Source: RGIG5952 sp045603485
Lineage (GTDB): Bacteria; Verrucomicrobiota; Kiritimatiellia; RFP12; JAAYLN01
Length of the DNA: 64,000 bases
Reading direction: 5' to 3'
NCBI GenBank assembly: GCA_045603485.1
Contig: JAZUMF010000077.1
Coordinates: forward strand, 1 to 64,000
In this document: positions 8,250-15,741 of the stretch, piece by piece
Layout: each line of letters starts with the position of its first letter
Numbering within the stretch: position 1 is the first letter of the stretch
Notes under the pieces: generated by a model
Database searches by the model: none
What the model saw: the letters and a program-made list of their open reading frames with translations, nothing else
What the model was told of the DNA's origin: nothing
Made by a program: the position numbers and the translations under genes

Positions 8250-8425
8250 TTCATTGGCAATTGGAATTGGTCTTGGCAACACTTTCACATCTTGACCGCC
8301 GTAGCCTTGGTGAAGGTGGTTGGCAACATTCTCCGTCGATTCGTGCAAAGGGTTTCATGGATTGCTCCTTTCTTGTTGAATGTGGAAATGTGGAAGTGTT
8401 GCCAATTCCAATGTTGCCAGTTCCA
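8250..8425. repeat. dispersed repeat copies 3 and 4 (opposed orientation)
   Basis: A plus-oriented copy (8252-8330, CATTGGCAATTGGAATTGG onward) and an opposite copy (8382-8425, TGTTGCCAATTCCAATGTTG) face each other across a short spacer. Read as RNA, they could fold into a long imperfect hairpin. The first copy ends at the ribosome site of the SecD-head gene. Confidence 0.7.
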
Positions 8426-8428
8426 ATT

Positions 8429-8503
8429 TCAACCTCCAATCTTTTTCTTCGCAGTTATCACACTTGCGGAGAGAATGCGCGACAGTTCCTTGGACTCGCT
8501 AAA
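8429..8503 (-). pseudogene. S23 four helix bundle protein tail fragment
   Basis: 25 codons, in an open frame ending at 8429, read FSESKELSRILSASVITA then KKKIGG. This is the typical C-terminal helix of S23 proteins. It is fused directly to the same AGGAGAATCGACT leader that precedes the S23 gene at position 107, but with the start codon and most of the gene missing. A deletion relic. Confidence 0.5.
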
Positions 8504-8504
8504 G

Positions 8505-8575
8505 TCGATTCTCCTCTCATTGGCAATTGGAATTGGTCTTGGCAACACTTTCAAATTGGCAACATTTCCCGACAA
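8505..8575. repeat. dispersed repeat copy 5 with S23-type leader
   Basis: GTCGATTCTCCTCTCATTGG here is identical to the leader at 110-126 and continues into the GGCAATTGGAATTGG element. The shared leader shows that this repeat and an S23 gene once formed one unit. Confidence 0.7.
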
Positions 8576-8647
8576 TTCGCGCAAAGAGTTTCATGAGCTC
8601 AGTTCCTTTCGGTTTTTTCTTACGATTTTGATACGCCTGATGAATGC

Positions 8648-9703
8648 TTATTTTGCCGGAAGTCTAAAATAGTCTTCGCGCTCCTGGCCTTCGCAATTGA
8701 ATAGAAATACAAGTCCCCATCGTATGTGTTCGGAGGATAATATTGCCTTCGGGACAGTGAACGCGAAGCCGCCCGCATGTACCATTGCCGGCGAGTCTGC
8801 TTCGTATATCGCCTTATGTACATCCTCTTCCAGTGCGCCGGCTTCGCGTATTGCGCCGTCGGACTGGACAAGAAGAACCCTGAGGGCATCAGGAGCTGAA
8901 GCGCCTGCGAACTCGTAGCGGACGCACATCTCCGCGCCCGTACTCCACTTGCCGCCCGTGAACGTGACATTGTAGTGCGGCAAGGCTACCTCGCGCCTGA
9001 CCATGCGGACTACAAACGCCGCATAGGTGCCTATCACCACCACGGGCGAGCCAATAAGAAAGCATTTGAAGGCAAAGGGATTTGTGAAAAGCTGAAAGCT
9101 CTTAAGCCCGATTATGAGCCCTATCGCCGCCGTGCCCCCCAGAAAGCTTTCGAACAATTTCGCAACATCAAGGTCTGGCGTCCTTCTCAGGCGCACTGTC
9201 CGCTTGCCGCACACGGCAGCTTTCTTCTTGCGCAACGGCCGTGTAAGTTCATTAATACCGATTAAAAATACCATTATCCCAATCAGGAAGAAAAACACAA
9301 ACATGACTACCGGAAGGACATTGTGCATCACCAGCGCGAACACCCTGAAAAACATTGGTAGATCAGGATCGTCGACTCCGGCATTATCGGCCACGGTGCC
9401 GCAGACGCCGAACACTCCCAACATGGCAAACATCGCACCCAATATGATAAACATGAACTTGCCCACCAGCGAACCAGGTTTCGGCTTTTCATCCCCTCTG
9501 GAGAAAAGCATCGCGATACCCGATACGACGACGACAACGCCGAGCGCCCAGAATCCGGAAAAGGACGTGTACATCATCCACCGTCCGTATGGATCAGGAA
9601 TATCACTCTTACCCACCCCCGAGCTACATGAAAAGAGCCACGTGATGACGGCAAGAATGCTGCACCAGACAATTCCGAACAAAAGAAGTGAAGCATTTTT
9701 CAT
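8648..9703 (-). CDS. hypothetical multi-TM membrane protein
   Basis: 351 residues with roughly six TM helices in the first 245 residues and a soluble C-terminal domain of about 110 residues. The start MKNASLLLFGIVWCSILAVI may be a signal anchor. The layout (paired TM helices, a basic RPLRKKKAA loop, then a beta-rich tail) resembles the 3501-4523 product, but I see no clear homology and recognise no family. It follows hipA-2 by 27 bases on the same strand. Confidence 0.55.
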   Translation of the reverse strand: MKNASLLLFGIVWCSILAVITWLFSCSSGVGKSDIPDPYGRWMMYTSFSGFWALGVVVVVSGIAMLFSRGDEKPKPGSLVGKFMFIILGAMFAMLGVFGVCGTVADNAGVDDPDLPMFFRVFALVMHNVLPVVMFVFFFLIGIMVFLIGINELTRPLRKKKAAVCGKRTVRLRRTPDLDVAKLFESFLGGTAAIGLIIGLKSFQLFTNPFAFKCFLIGSPVVVIGTYAAFVVRMVRREVALPHYNVTFTGGKWSTGAEMCVRYEFAGASAPDALRVLLVQSDGAIREAGALEEDVHKAIYEADSPAMVHAGGFAFTVPKAILSSEHIRWGLVFLFNCEGQEREDYFRLPAK

Positions 9704-9730
9704 TATTCTCCCTCGACTTTCTTGATCCTG

Positions 9731-10900
9731 TCAATCCTGTCTAGAAACTCCGTGCAGAACAAGACTGCAACAGCTTTCAATGACGCGCTCCAGGATTGGT
9801 TCGCTTTCGTCCCTGTTAAGCCCGACATCTCTGGCAAGACGACGAAGATCGTCAACGCCCGGGTTCGCGCCTTCACCGGAAATGGACAGCGTTTGCCATC
9901 CGTTGGGCCCTTCCGCATATGTGAAGTCATAGAACGGCGCGAGCGACCAGCGCCCATTCTCGTCCATCAGGAACGAGAAGTTCTTCAGATGGTCGTCCCT
10001 GTTGTGTGCGACGACATTTAAGCAAGCTCGGCGGAACAGCTCCAGCTTCGCGTCGTGGTCGCGCGTAAGGGCATCCGTCAGGCGGAAGAGAAGCGCGTAT
10101 TCGTCACCCGGAATCCTGAAGTCGGCATGAAGAAGTCCCGCCGCGCTCGCCATGTGGAAGCGCCCGCCTCCGTCGGTGCGGTCGAAGCGCCGCGTCATGA
10201 AGAAACGGCCGGCACGCGTCTCGACAAGGCGGCTCGGAGATATGTCCGCGCCTGCAGCGCGCGCCGCCTCGTAATAGCGGTATTCCGTCTCGCCGGCATC
10301 GCGACCGTCCCGCCGCGTGTTGAACTTGACGATCCAATGCTCGAAGCCTGTCGGCAGAACAGGACTTTCCGCACATACCTCGCCTGTCTTGGGGTTGTAT
10401 CCGACATATGCCTTCGGCCTCGCGCCGCCAGAACTTCCGCCGGCCTTGCGAAGCCGCTGAAGCGCATTCTCCGCCTCGCCCGCGTCAAATGCCATCGCCT
10501 CTTCCGCAAGTGCGGCGAGGTCGAACGCTTCATTCGCCGCTTGCGCGGCTTCGTCCGCCGGCTCGTAGACAAGCGCCCCCTTGCCTGACTGTCCAACGCA
10601 CATCAGTCGCTCGGTTACAGTGGGCAGACGCCCCTCGCGCTTCATGAACATCCTGTCAACTATTCGCCTTCCCCATCCATCCGGCAGCGAATCGTCGAAA
10701 ATGCCGAACGTCTCCATGTTCCCGGAGCGATCGTATATCTTCAGCCCGCCACCTGCGCGGAGACGAAACGGCGCAGGGTCTAGTCCCGACGAAAGAAACT
10801 CGCCCGCGAACTCGAACGCCGTGTCGCGTCCGATTTCGGAAAACGTGCCGACCTTTATTTCACGGCCACCGCCAAAGTCAAGCTTCACCGTCAACTTCAT
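9731..10900 (-). CDS. hipA: HipA-family kinase toxin (HipBA module 2)
   Basis: 389 residues. The N-lobe carries DDSLPDGWGRRIVDR. A GGSSGGARPKAYVGY stretch matches the Ser-rich phosphorylatable loop and ligand region. The catalytic block reads NVVAHNRDDHLKNFSFL and the metal block LAPFYDFTYAE. All key residues are present, so an active Ser/Thr kinase is expected. It is diverged from the HipA at 5519-6739 and is not a recent duplicate. ATG 10900 overlaps the stop of the upstream HTH gene (ATGA). Confidence 0.9.
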   Translation of the reverse strand: MKLTVKLDFGGGREIKVGTFSEIGRDTAFEFAGEFLSSGLDPAPFRLRAGGGLKIYDRSGNMETFGIFDDSLPDGWGRRIVDRMFMKREGRLPTVTERLMCVGQSGKGALVYEPADEAAQAANEAFDLAALAEEAMAFDAGEAENALQRLRKAGGSSGGARPKAYVGYNPKTGEVCAESPVLPTGFEHWIVKFNTRRDGRDAGETEYRYYEAARAAGADISPSRLVETRAGRFFMTRRFDRTDGGGRFHMASAAGLLHADFRIPGDEYALLFRLTDALTRDHDAKLELFRRACLNVVAHNRDDHLKNFSFLMDENGRWSLAPFYDFTYAEGPNGWQTLSISGEGANPGVDDLRRLARDVGLNRDESEPILERVIESCCSLVLHGVSRQD

Positions 10901-11241
10901 TTGGAGCCACCCTTATGGCGGACGCGCTTAACGACCTTTGTCGCGGACTCGAAATCGCCTTCAAGCGTCTTGGGAAACTTGACAAGCCGCAGCTGTTCCT
11001 TGAGCATATCCTCAATCGCATCAAGACGATTCAAGGCAAACAGCACCTTGAAGAGTGTGTCGGTCGAGGCAAGTCCCGTCCGCTCCAACCGCGAAATCGT
11101 CGTCATCGGAACGCCCGAGCGCCGCGCAAGGTCGGCTTGCGTCCATTCCTCGCGCTGACGCGCAAGCCGAACCAGCTCTCGCAAACTCGCCAGCACATCT
11201 TCAACTGTAGTTAGCGGCAATATATTGTTCAAATCGTTCAT
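10897..11241 (-). CDS. hipB: XRE helix-turn-helix antitoxin (HipB-like)
   Basis: 114 residues. The HTH lies at about 24-75 (EEWTQADLARRSGVPM, TTISRLERTG). The C-terminal tail is basic (KVVKRVRHKGGSK). Four-base overlap with hipA gives translational coupling. Two identical CAATATATTG palindromes flank its start codon, a likely autoregulatory operator. Confidence 0.87.
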   Translation of the reverse strand: MNDLNNILPLTTVEDVLASLRELVRLARQREEWTQADLARRSGVPMTTISRLERTGLASTDTLFKVLFALNRLDAIEDMLKEQLRLVKFPKTLEGDFESATKVVKRVRHKGGSK

Positions 11242-11266
11242 AACACTATATTACCACAATATATTG
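11218..11266 (-). promoter_or_regulatory. paired CAATATATTG palindromes, hipBA-2 operator
   Basis: Perfect 10-base palindromes at 11218-11227 (inside the HTH gene) and 11257-11266 (upstream), 39 bases apart, straddle ATG 11241. Spacing is close to four helical turns, so two repressor dimers could sit on the same DNA face. Confidence 0.55.
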
Positions 11267-11330
11267 CAGTTGTAAATGGACTTCTATACGAGCAGAGGAG
11301 CGCCAGGCCAGCCGCGAGACAACCCAGCCG

Positions 11331-11405
11331 TCACGGTGCGACCAGCGCCCGCGAGAACAACGGACAATCCTCTTTGAGAAACTCAACCGTCAGTCGCTTC
11401 TTCAT
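11331..11405 (-). CDS. 24-codon reading frame with good ribosome site (doubtful)
   Basis: ATG 11405 follows AAGGAGTGGGAGC. The peptide begins MKKRLTVEFLKEDCPLFSR and stops soon after. It sits just downstream of the zinc-ribbon gene. Could be the start of a decayed gene; nothing similar is known to me. Confidence 0.25.
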   Translation of the reverse strand: MKKRLTVEFLKEDCPLFSRALVAP

Positions 11406-11435
11406 GCTCCCACTCCTTTTCACCATCTGATGTAT

Positions 11436-11834
11436 TCACTTTGCAAATGCGGAGAGAAGAAGGATCACGACAAAGGCGATGATGAACAACAAGCAGCCAA
11501 CATTGAGCGACTTCTCCGCACTGGCCAAATACCTTTTCGCAGATTCAATGTCGCCGCGCTCCAACGCATTGCGGGCCGATTGCCTAAATAGCATGGAGAA
11601 CGGATTGCCGCCACTGAACCAAAAATGTTCAGCGGCGCTCTGCTCTTCAATCTCGGTCTTCAGTTTCTGCCGCGCCAGTTCGCGCTCAAGCCGTTTGCAA
11701 TGTTCCTCCAGCGTTTCTTCCCGCTCTTCTTCCGTCTCAGGCCCAGAACCCACGACCTCCGCCCCACAGAATGGGCAGTTGAAGCGCTCTTCGCCGTTGT
11801 CATACAGCTCTTTACCACAAGTCGGACAATACAT
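11436..11834 (-). CDS. zinc-ribbon, coiled-coil, C-terminal TM protein
   Basis: 132 residues. The N-terminus has a zinc ribbon (CPTCGKEL, then CPFCGAEV), followed by a long acidic/basic coiled coil (about 35-100) and a single TM helix at about 108-128. A tail-anchored cytoplasmic sensor or scaffold is a fair guess. Zinc-ribbon membrane proteins of this form are common and unassigned. Isolated between repeat blocks. Confidence 0.55.
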   Translation of the reverse strand: MYCPTCGKELYDNGEERFNCPFCGAEVVGSGPETEEEREETLEEHCKRLERELARQKLKTEIEEQSAAEHFWFSGGNPFSMLFRQSARNALERGDIESAKRYLASAEKSLNVGCLLFIIAFVVILLLSAFAK

Positions 11835-11849
11835 AATTCCGCGCCTTTC

Positions 11850-12150
11850 TTAATCCTGTCAATCCTGTTAATCCTGTCTAAAGACTCCTCCGCGCCTCGG
11901 CGTCTCTGCGCGAGATAAGACCCGTTCCCACGATGGCTCGAGCAAATATCTTGTTTAATGTTGCCAGTGTGCAAGTGTTGCCAGTTCCAATGTTGCCAGT
12001 TCCCAATTGGAAATTGAATTTGGTATTGGCAACATTTCCACATTGGCAACATTCTCCTCACACTCCTTTTCTAAATCCTGTCAATCCTGTTAATCCTGTC
12101 TAAAGACTCCTCCGCGCCTCGGCGTCTCTGTGCGAGATAAATTTCCTATC
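11850..12150. repeat. intergenic repeat block, two AATCCTGT/CTCTGCG units around an inverted GGAATTGG element
   Basis: This 320-base gap has no gene. Two copies of the AATCCTGTCAATCCTGTTA unit with a CGCGCCTCGGCGTCTCTG tail (11852-11920 and 12075-12140) bracket an inverted arrangement of TTGCCAGTTCCAATGTTGCC and GGTATTGGCAACATT. Confidence 0.75.
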
Positions 12151-12158
12151 AATCCTTG

Positions 12159-12881
12159 TCAAAACTTTCCACTCAACGCAGTATTGATTTCATCACAGAG
12201 ATTCTGATACCACTTGATCGACGTGCGTTCCAGTTCAGGCCTCCGGCCTTTGCGCATGTCGTATGGCGCGATGACGACCGAGACGTTCTTTATCCCCACC
12301 GCCGACGCGAGATAGAAGATGTCTTCGATCGCGTCGTCTCCGACAGGCACGCACCCGATTGTAACCGCCTTGCCGTGGATCATGATGTCGCCGTCGAGAT
12401 TCGTGCGCCCGTCCGCTTTCGCGCGCGCCCTGTCCGATGCGTTCGGATATGTCACCTTGAGCGAAAGATAGTAGCTCGAATTCGGGTTCAGGTATCCAAT
12501 CCCGTAGATGCCCTCCGGAATCTGCCCGTCGCCCTCGCGCAGCTTCGGACCGAGCGTCCCGCTAAATGCCGTCATCGGATAAATGCGCGGAACTTTCCAG
12601 CCAGGTGCGTGGACTTCGACGGATCGTTCGTTCTTGAAGACGAGTATCCGCAACTTTCCGTCCGCGCTTGCCGCAATGCCTTTCAGCTTCGGCTTCTTCG
12701 CGAGAATCGCCGCCGTTCTGTCCGCAATCGTGTGCTGCGACGCCTTCGACGCAATCACGCCGACGCCAAGCTCCACCGTTTCGCGGATAGACAAGCCCTT
12801 CTGCCACGCCACCGCCGCCACACCGACGGCGAAGATGACGCCGCCAACAACAATTCCAACCGCAATGTTTCTGATTTTCAT
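12159..12881 (-). CDS. L,D-transpeptidase-like protein (YkuD/YafK type)
   Basis: About 240 residues from ATG 12881, whose ATGA overlaps the stop of the upstream membrane gene. One N-terminal TM helix (6-27) places the domain in the periplasm. Catalytic block DIMIHGKAVTIGCVPVGD has the HG...GC arrangement of YkuD enzymes. LGPKLREGDGQIPEGIYGIG upstream matches the YafK/DpaA branch, which contains both L,D-transpeptidases and enzymes releasing Lpp from peptidoglycan. Cell-wall crosslink editing is therefore likely, and the exact reaction is open. Confidence 0.82.
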   Translation of the reverse strand: MKIRNIAVGIVVGGVIFAVGVAAVAWQKGLSIRETVELGVGVIASKASQHTIADRTAAILAKKPKLKGIAASADGKLRILVFKNERSVEVHAPGWKVPRIYPMTAFSGTLGPKLREGDGQIPEGIYGIGYLNPNSSYYLSLKVTYPNASDRARAKADGRTNLDGDIMIHGKAVTIGCVPVGDDAIEDIFYLASAVGIKNVSVVIAPYDMRKGRRPELERTSIKWYQNLCDEINTALSGKF

Positions 12882-13543
12882 GTCAAATCCCTTTCCTTGC
12901 GCTCCTGATATCGCAATGCTATGTAGTGGTTGATGTCGCTTGCATAGGGAATTGGCGAACGCATCCATTCGTACTCGATGTAGTATACTGTTTCATCTGA
13001 AGGCGAACATTTGACAAGATAAGAAGACTCTTCTTCATAGGCGATTGTAAAATAACTATTATCGGGACTTCCCTTGTAACCGACGGAATCGCCCGTTCGC
13101 AAATCATGGCTGTTAAAGACATTCTTCTTGCCGATACGAATGGAATTGTATCGGCTGGCGAGCGCTGCGACCATTGGAGCTATCTCCGCCCGAAGCGTCG
13201 AAACCCTTCGACAAGGTCTCCCGAATTCGCGAACGATTTCATCAACCAATTGAAGCGATTCGTCTTTCAGACCGAAATCAACTCCACGCGATAACAAGGA
13301 TTGAAACTCTCGCTCTCTCAAAATGCGCCGCACAACAAAGAATCCCACAGCAAATAGGACAAAAGCCGACAGCAAAACAAAGCCCAACACTGAGCCATGC
13401 CAACACATCTTTACAATCAACCCCACGCCATACAACAGCGATGCCGGAACCGCAAAAACAAGGAAGAGCGCACACAAAAACACCATAAACTCACCGACAT
13501 CACTCCAGCGCCACTTGCCCTTCCTTTTTAGTTTATTCATCAT
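12878..13543 (-). CDS. hypothetical two-TM protein coupled to the L,D-transpeptidase
   Basis: 221 residues. Two TM helices (about 17-42 and 48-70) are followed by a soluble alpha/beta domain with no motif I know. Its stop overlaps the transpeptidase start by four bases, so the two are co-translated and may work together at the envelope. Confidence 0.55.
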   Translation of the reverse strand: MMNKLKRKGKWRWSDVGEFMVFLCALFLVFAVPASLLYGVGLIVKMCWHGSVLGFVLLSAFVLFAVGFFVVRRILREREFQSLLSRGVDFGLKDESLQLVDEIVREFGRPCRRVSTLRAEIAPMVAALASRYNSIRIGKKNVFNSHDLRTGDSVGYKGSPDNSYFTIAYEEESSYLVKCSPSDETVYYIEYEWMRSPIPYASDINHYIALRYQERKERDLT

Positions 13544-13574
13544 GTTTCGCTCCTCTCGGTTCCCTCACCGATGT

Positions 13575-14357
13575 TTACAGCGATTCGACAAACGCAGGGA
13601 AGCGCGTCACAAGCTCCGCGCGTTCGCGATGGAAAAGGAGGTGCTCCACATCGCGCCGCTTGAGTTCGAGATCGACTGACTTGACCTTTGCCGTCAGCGC
13701 CGCCTTGAGCGAATTTAGGTCGGTGACTTCCGGATACACTGCGGACAGAAACGTATAGTCCGGTTCCGTGCGCTGCAGCAGAAAGATCGCATCGTAGAAA
13801 TCACGTCCCTTACCGCGTGTCAAGAGCGCCGACAGCTTCATTGCGCAGAGCGTTGCCTCGTTCGGCACGCACACCGGGAAAAAGAATCCGCAACGCCGAA
13901 CGTCAGCGAAGACCCTCTCGTATTCCCTCCCTTGGTCCTGTGCCTCAATTTTCATCATAAACCGTTCTTCCTTGAAAGCGGAAAGGCCAAAACCATGCAG
14001 CAACCCCGGAAACATTATGCTCCGCCGCATCGCCGTCAGGCGTGAGGACTCCTTCTCCTTCGCCACGACATCCAGTCCGTTACGCACAAGATAAGCGATG
14101 AGCGCGTCGGTAAAACGAATGAAGTCATCAGGGGCAAGTCCCTTGCAGTCGAAATCAAGGTCTTCCGAGAATCTGTCGATATCCTTCGTCAAACGCAGGT
14201 TCGTGCCGCCGATGAACGTCAACTTTGCCGCCCACGGACTCCTGGCAATCCATTCAAGCGCAAGGCACTCGACGTACTCCTTCAGGATATGCTTCGCGAA
14301 CTGTCCCGCGCGAAGTTCCTCTGGGAAGAATCCCCTTATCGACTCAAGCGAAATCAT
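13575..14357 (-). CDS. AbiEii/AbiGii-type nucleotidyltransferase toxin
   Basis: 260 residues. The nucleotidyltransferase signature is clear: FIGGTNLRLTKDIDRFSEDL followed by DFD, with the catalytic Asp residues in the second half. KGRDFYDAIFLL fits the C-terminal conserved region. AbiEii toxins add nucleotides to tRNA 3' ends in studied cases. It is coupled (ATGA) to an AbiEi-like antitoxin gene, forming a type IV toxin-antitoxin or phage-abortive pair. Confidence 0.87.
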   Translation of the reverse strand: MISLESIRGFFPEELRAGQFAKHILKEYVECLALEWIARSPWAAKLTFIGGTNLRLTKDIDRFSEDLDFDCKGLAPDDFIRFTDALIAYLVRNGLDVVAKEKESSRLTAMRRSIMFPGLLHGFGLSAFKEERFMMKIEAQDQGREYERVFADVRRCGFFFPVCVPNEATLCAMKLSALLTRGKGRDFYDAIFLLQRTEPDYTFLSAVYPEVTDLNSLKAALTAKVKSVDLELKRRDVEHLLFHRERAELVTRFPAFVESL

Positions 14358-14971
14358 ATCGCATACACCTCCTTGACAAGCTTGATCCTTCGCACAAGCG
14401 CCCGTGAACCGAAGCGATCCGCAACACCGTCAAGCGCGCTGTCGCGTGAAATCTCCTCCAGCACGTCGACATCAAGGCGCAGCGCCTCAATCTCCTCCGG
14501 CGTGTCGTACTGTGAATTGAGATACAGAAAGTCGCAAAGCGCTTTCGCCGGCGTCGCGACATTGACCGGCAGTCCATCGCCCACATGCTCCACGCCATAG
14601 CCGAACATCAGCTCCGGTTTGACGCTGCGGTATGAAAACTCCCCGAAGTCGTTCTTGAACGAGGCCGTCTTGAGCGAAGTGACGGACGTGAACTGCACGA
14701 CAGATTCTGGAATCAATCCCGTCCTTGCCATCACATACTCACACGAAAGATAGCTTGGCGAATACATCCTGCCCGCAAAGTAATCACCTATCCCTGGCGT
14801 ACCTGCGACATCGGCAAAGGCGTACCACGAGCGCCTGAGCCGCTTGATGTAGCCCTTTCCCAGCCATGTTGAATAATTTCCCCTGTCAAAACGGGGAAAC
14901 GCCGCAACTACCTGCTCGTTGGAGAAGCAGGCAAAATCATGAAATCGCTCTCTGAATGTTATGTAGTTCAT
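14354..14971 (-). CDS. AbiEi-like antitoxin with N-terminal winged helix
   Basis: 205 residues. The N-terminal about 60 residues form a winged helix (AAFPRFDRGNYSTWLGKGYI). The following block YLSCEYVMARTGLIPESV and ATPAKALCDFLYL are typical of AbiEi-family antitoxins. It should repress its own promoter, for which a good candidate with an inverted repeat lies just upstream. Confidence 0.82.
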   Translation of the reverse strand: MNYITFRERFHDFACFSNEQVVAAFPRFDRGNYSTWLGKGYIKRLRRSWYAFADVAGTPGIGDYFAGRMYSPSYLSCEYVMARTGLIPESVVQFTSVTSLKTASFKNDFGEFSYRSVKPELMFGYGVEHVGDGLPVNVATPAKALCDFLYLNSQYDTPEEIEALRLDVDVLEEISRDSALDGVADRFGSRALVRRIKLVKEVYAI

Positions 14972-14975
14972 TTTA

Positions 14976-15021
14976 TTTCCGAAACGCGGATATTATACCT
15001 CATTACGGAAACGAAAGTCAA
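14976..15021 (-). promoter_or_regulatory. abiE promoter with TTTCCG/CGGAAA operator
   Basis: Read on the minus strand: TTGACT (15021-15016), 18 bases, TATAAT (14997-14992), about 20 bases upstream of the abiEi start. An inverted repeat CGGAAA (15006-15011) and TTTCCG (14976-14981) brackets the -10 box, a plausible AbiEi binding site. Confidence 0.6.
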
Positions 15022-15044
15022 TGCACGCATGCGAAAAGTTCTTA

Positions 15045-15218
15045 TCATGCCAGCTCTGGGCAGACTTCGACGGAGTCTGGATTGGTCCATTCAAGGGGGA
15101 AAGTTCGGCACTTGTCTGGCTTCGCGGGATTGATGCGGCAGAGGTTGTTGTCCGTCAAATAGGCGCACGAGCCGTCATATCGCACCTCATTGTTATAAGA
15201 ATGGTCTTGCCCAATGAA
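15045..15218 (-). pseudogene. YkgJ-family cysteine cluster protein, C-terminal fragment
   Basis: An open stretch ending at 15045 reads YDGSCAYLTDNNLCRINPAK, then a CRTFPLEW block and a final CP. This Cys pattern is that of YkgJ-like Zn/Fe-S cysteine cluster proteins. In-frame stop TGA lies just upstream and the first CxxC half is absent, so only the tail of the gene survives. Confidence 0.55.
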
Positions 15219-15231
15219 TCATTCGCACCTC

Positions 15232-15561
15232 TTATTCGTGCAATGTAGACTCTCCGATGGCCCTTCGCCATGATGAAATTGCCGCCATGAGATTATTAAA
15301 CTTAAAACTGTATATGTCAACAAATCCTGTTGAACTTTTCTTTCTATATTTTATCCGCACATAGCGAGAAATAAATGAGCGACAAGAACTGATTTCTACT
15401 ATTTCCTCTCTTTGTATTGCCAAGCGTCCCACAAATGGGCCATGGAATAATAATATATCTGAATAGAACTCAATAACCCCGAAAGGCCATGAGCAATACA
15501 AAGGAATTGAAGATAAAGAATCTCCCATTCTCAGCGCTACCCTTAATTCATTCAGAGACAT
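15232..15561 (-). CDS. small hypothetical protein (possible PH-like fold)
   Basis: 109 residues beginning MSLNELRVALRMGD. Several beta strands (FGVIEFYSDILLFHG, then AIQREEIVEIS) and a closing helix (FNNLMAAISSWRRAI) give the outline of a bacterial PH-like domain. No firm family. Isolated, no clear ribosome site. Confidence 0.4.
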   Translation of the reverse strand: MSLNELRVALRMGDSLSSIPLYCSWPFGVIEFYSDILLFHGPFVGRLAIQREEIVEISSCRSFISRYVRIKYRKKSSTGFVDIYSFKFNNLMAAISSWRRAIGESTLHE

Positions 15562-15661
15562 AGAAGAATCCTGTATAATTGATAAAAAGGGTCGGACTCA
15601 GCACTTCTTACCTTTTACCTCTTACTTCTTACCTTTCTTTAGGTTAGAGGTAATTAGTATA

Positions 15662-15719
15662 AAAGGGTTAGACCCTTTGGGATCGGAAAGGTTTAGATGG
15701 GCAACTTCTCTAAACCTTT
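15662..15719 (-). terminator. double hairpin downstream of the beta-helix protein gene
   Basis: Read on the minus strand after the stop at 15742: AAAGGTTTAGA / TCTAAACCTTT (15709-15719 with 15687-15697), then AAAGGGT / ACCCTTT (15672-15678 with 15662-15668) followed by TTATACT. The second stem with its T-rich tail is the better terminator. Confidence 0.5.
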
Positions 15720-15741
15720 ATTTATAAAAAGTACTAATCAA

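Noticed and set aside
15021..15248. Plus-strand open frame of 75 codons
   Set aside because: The minus strand here reads as the tail of a YkgJ Cys-cluster protein, which explains the lack of stops.
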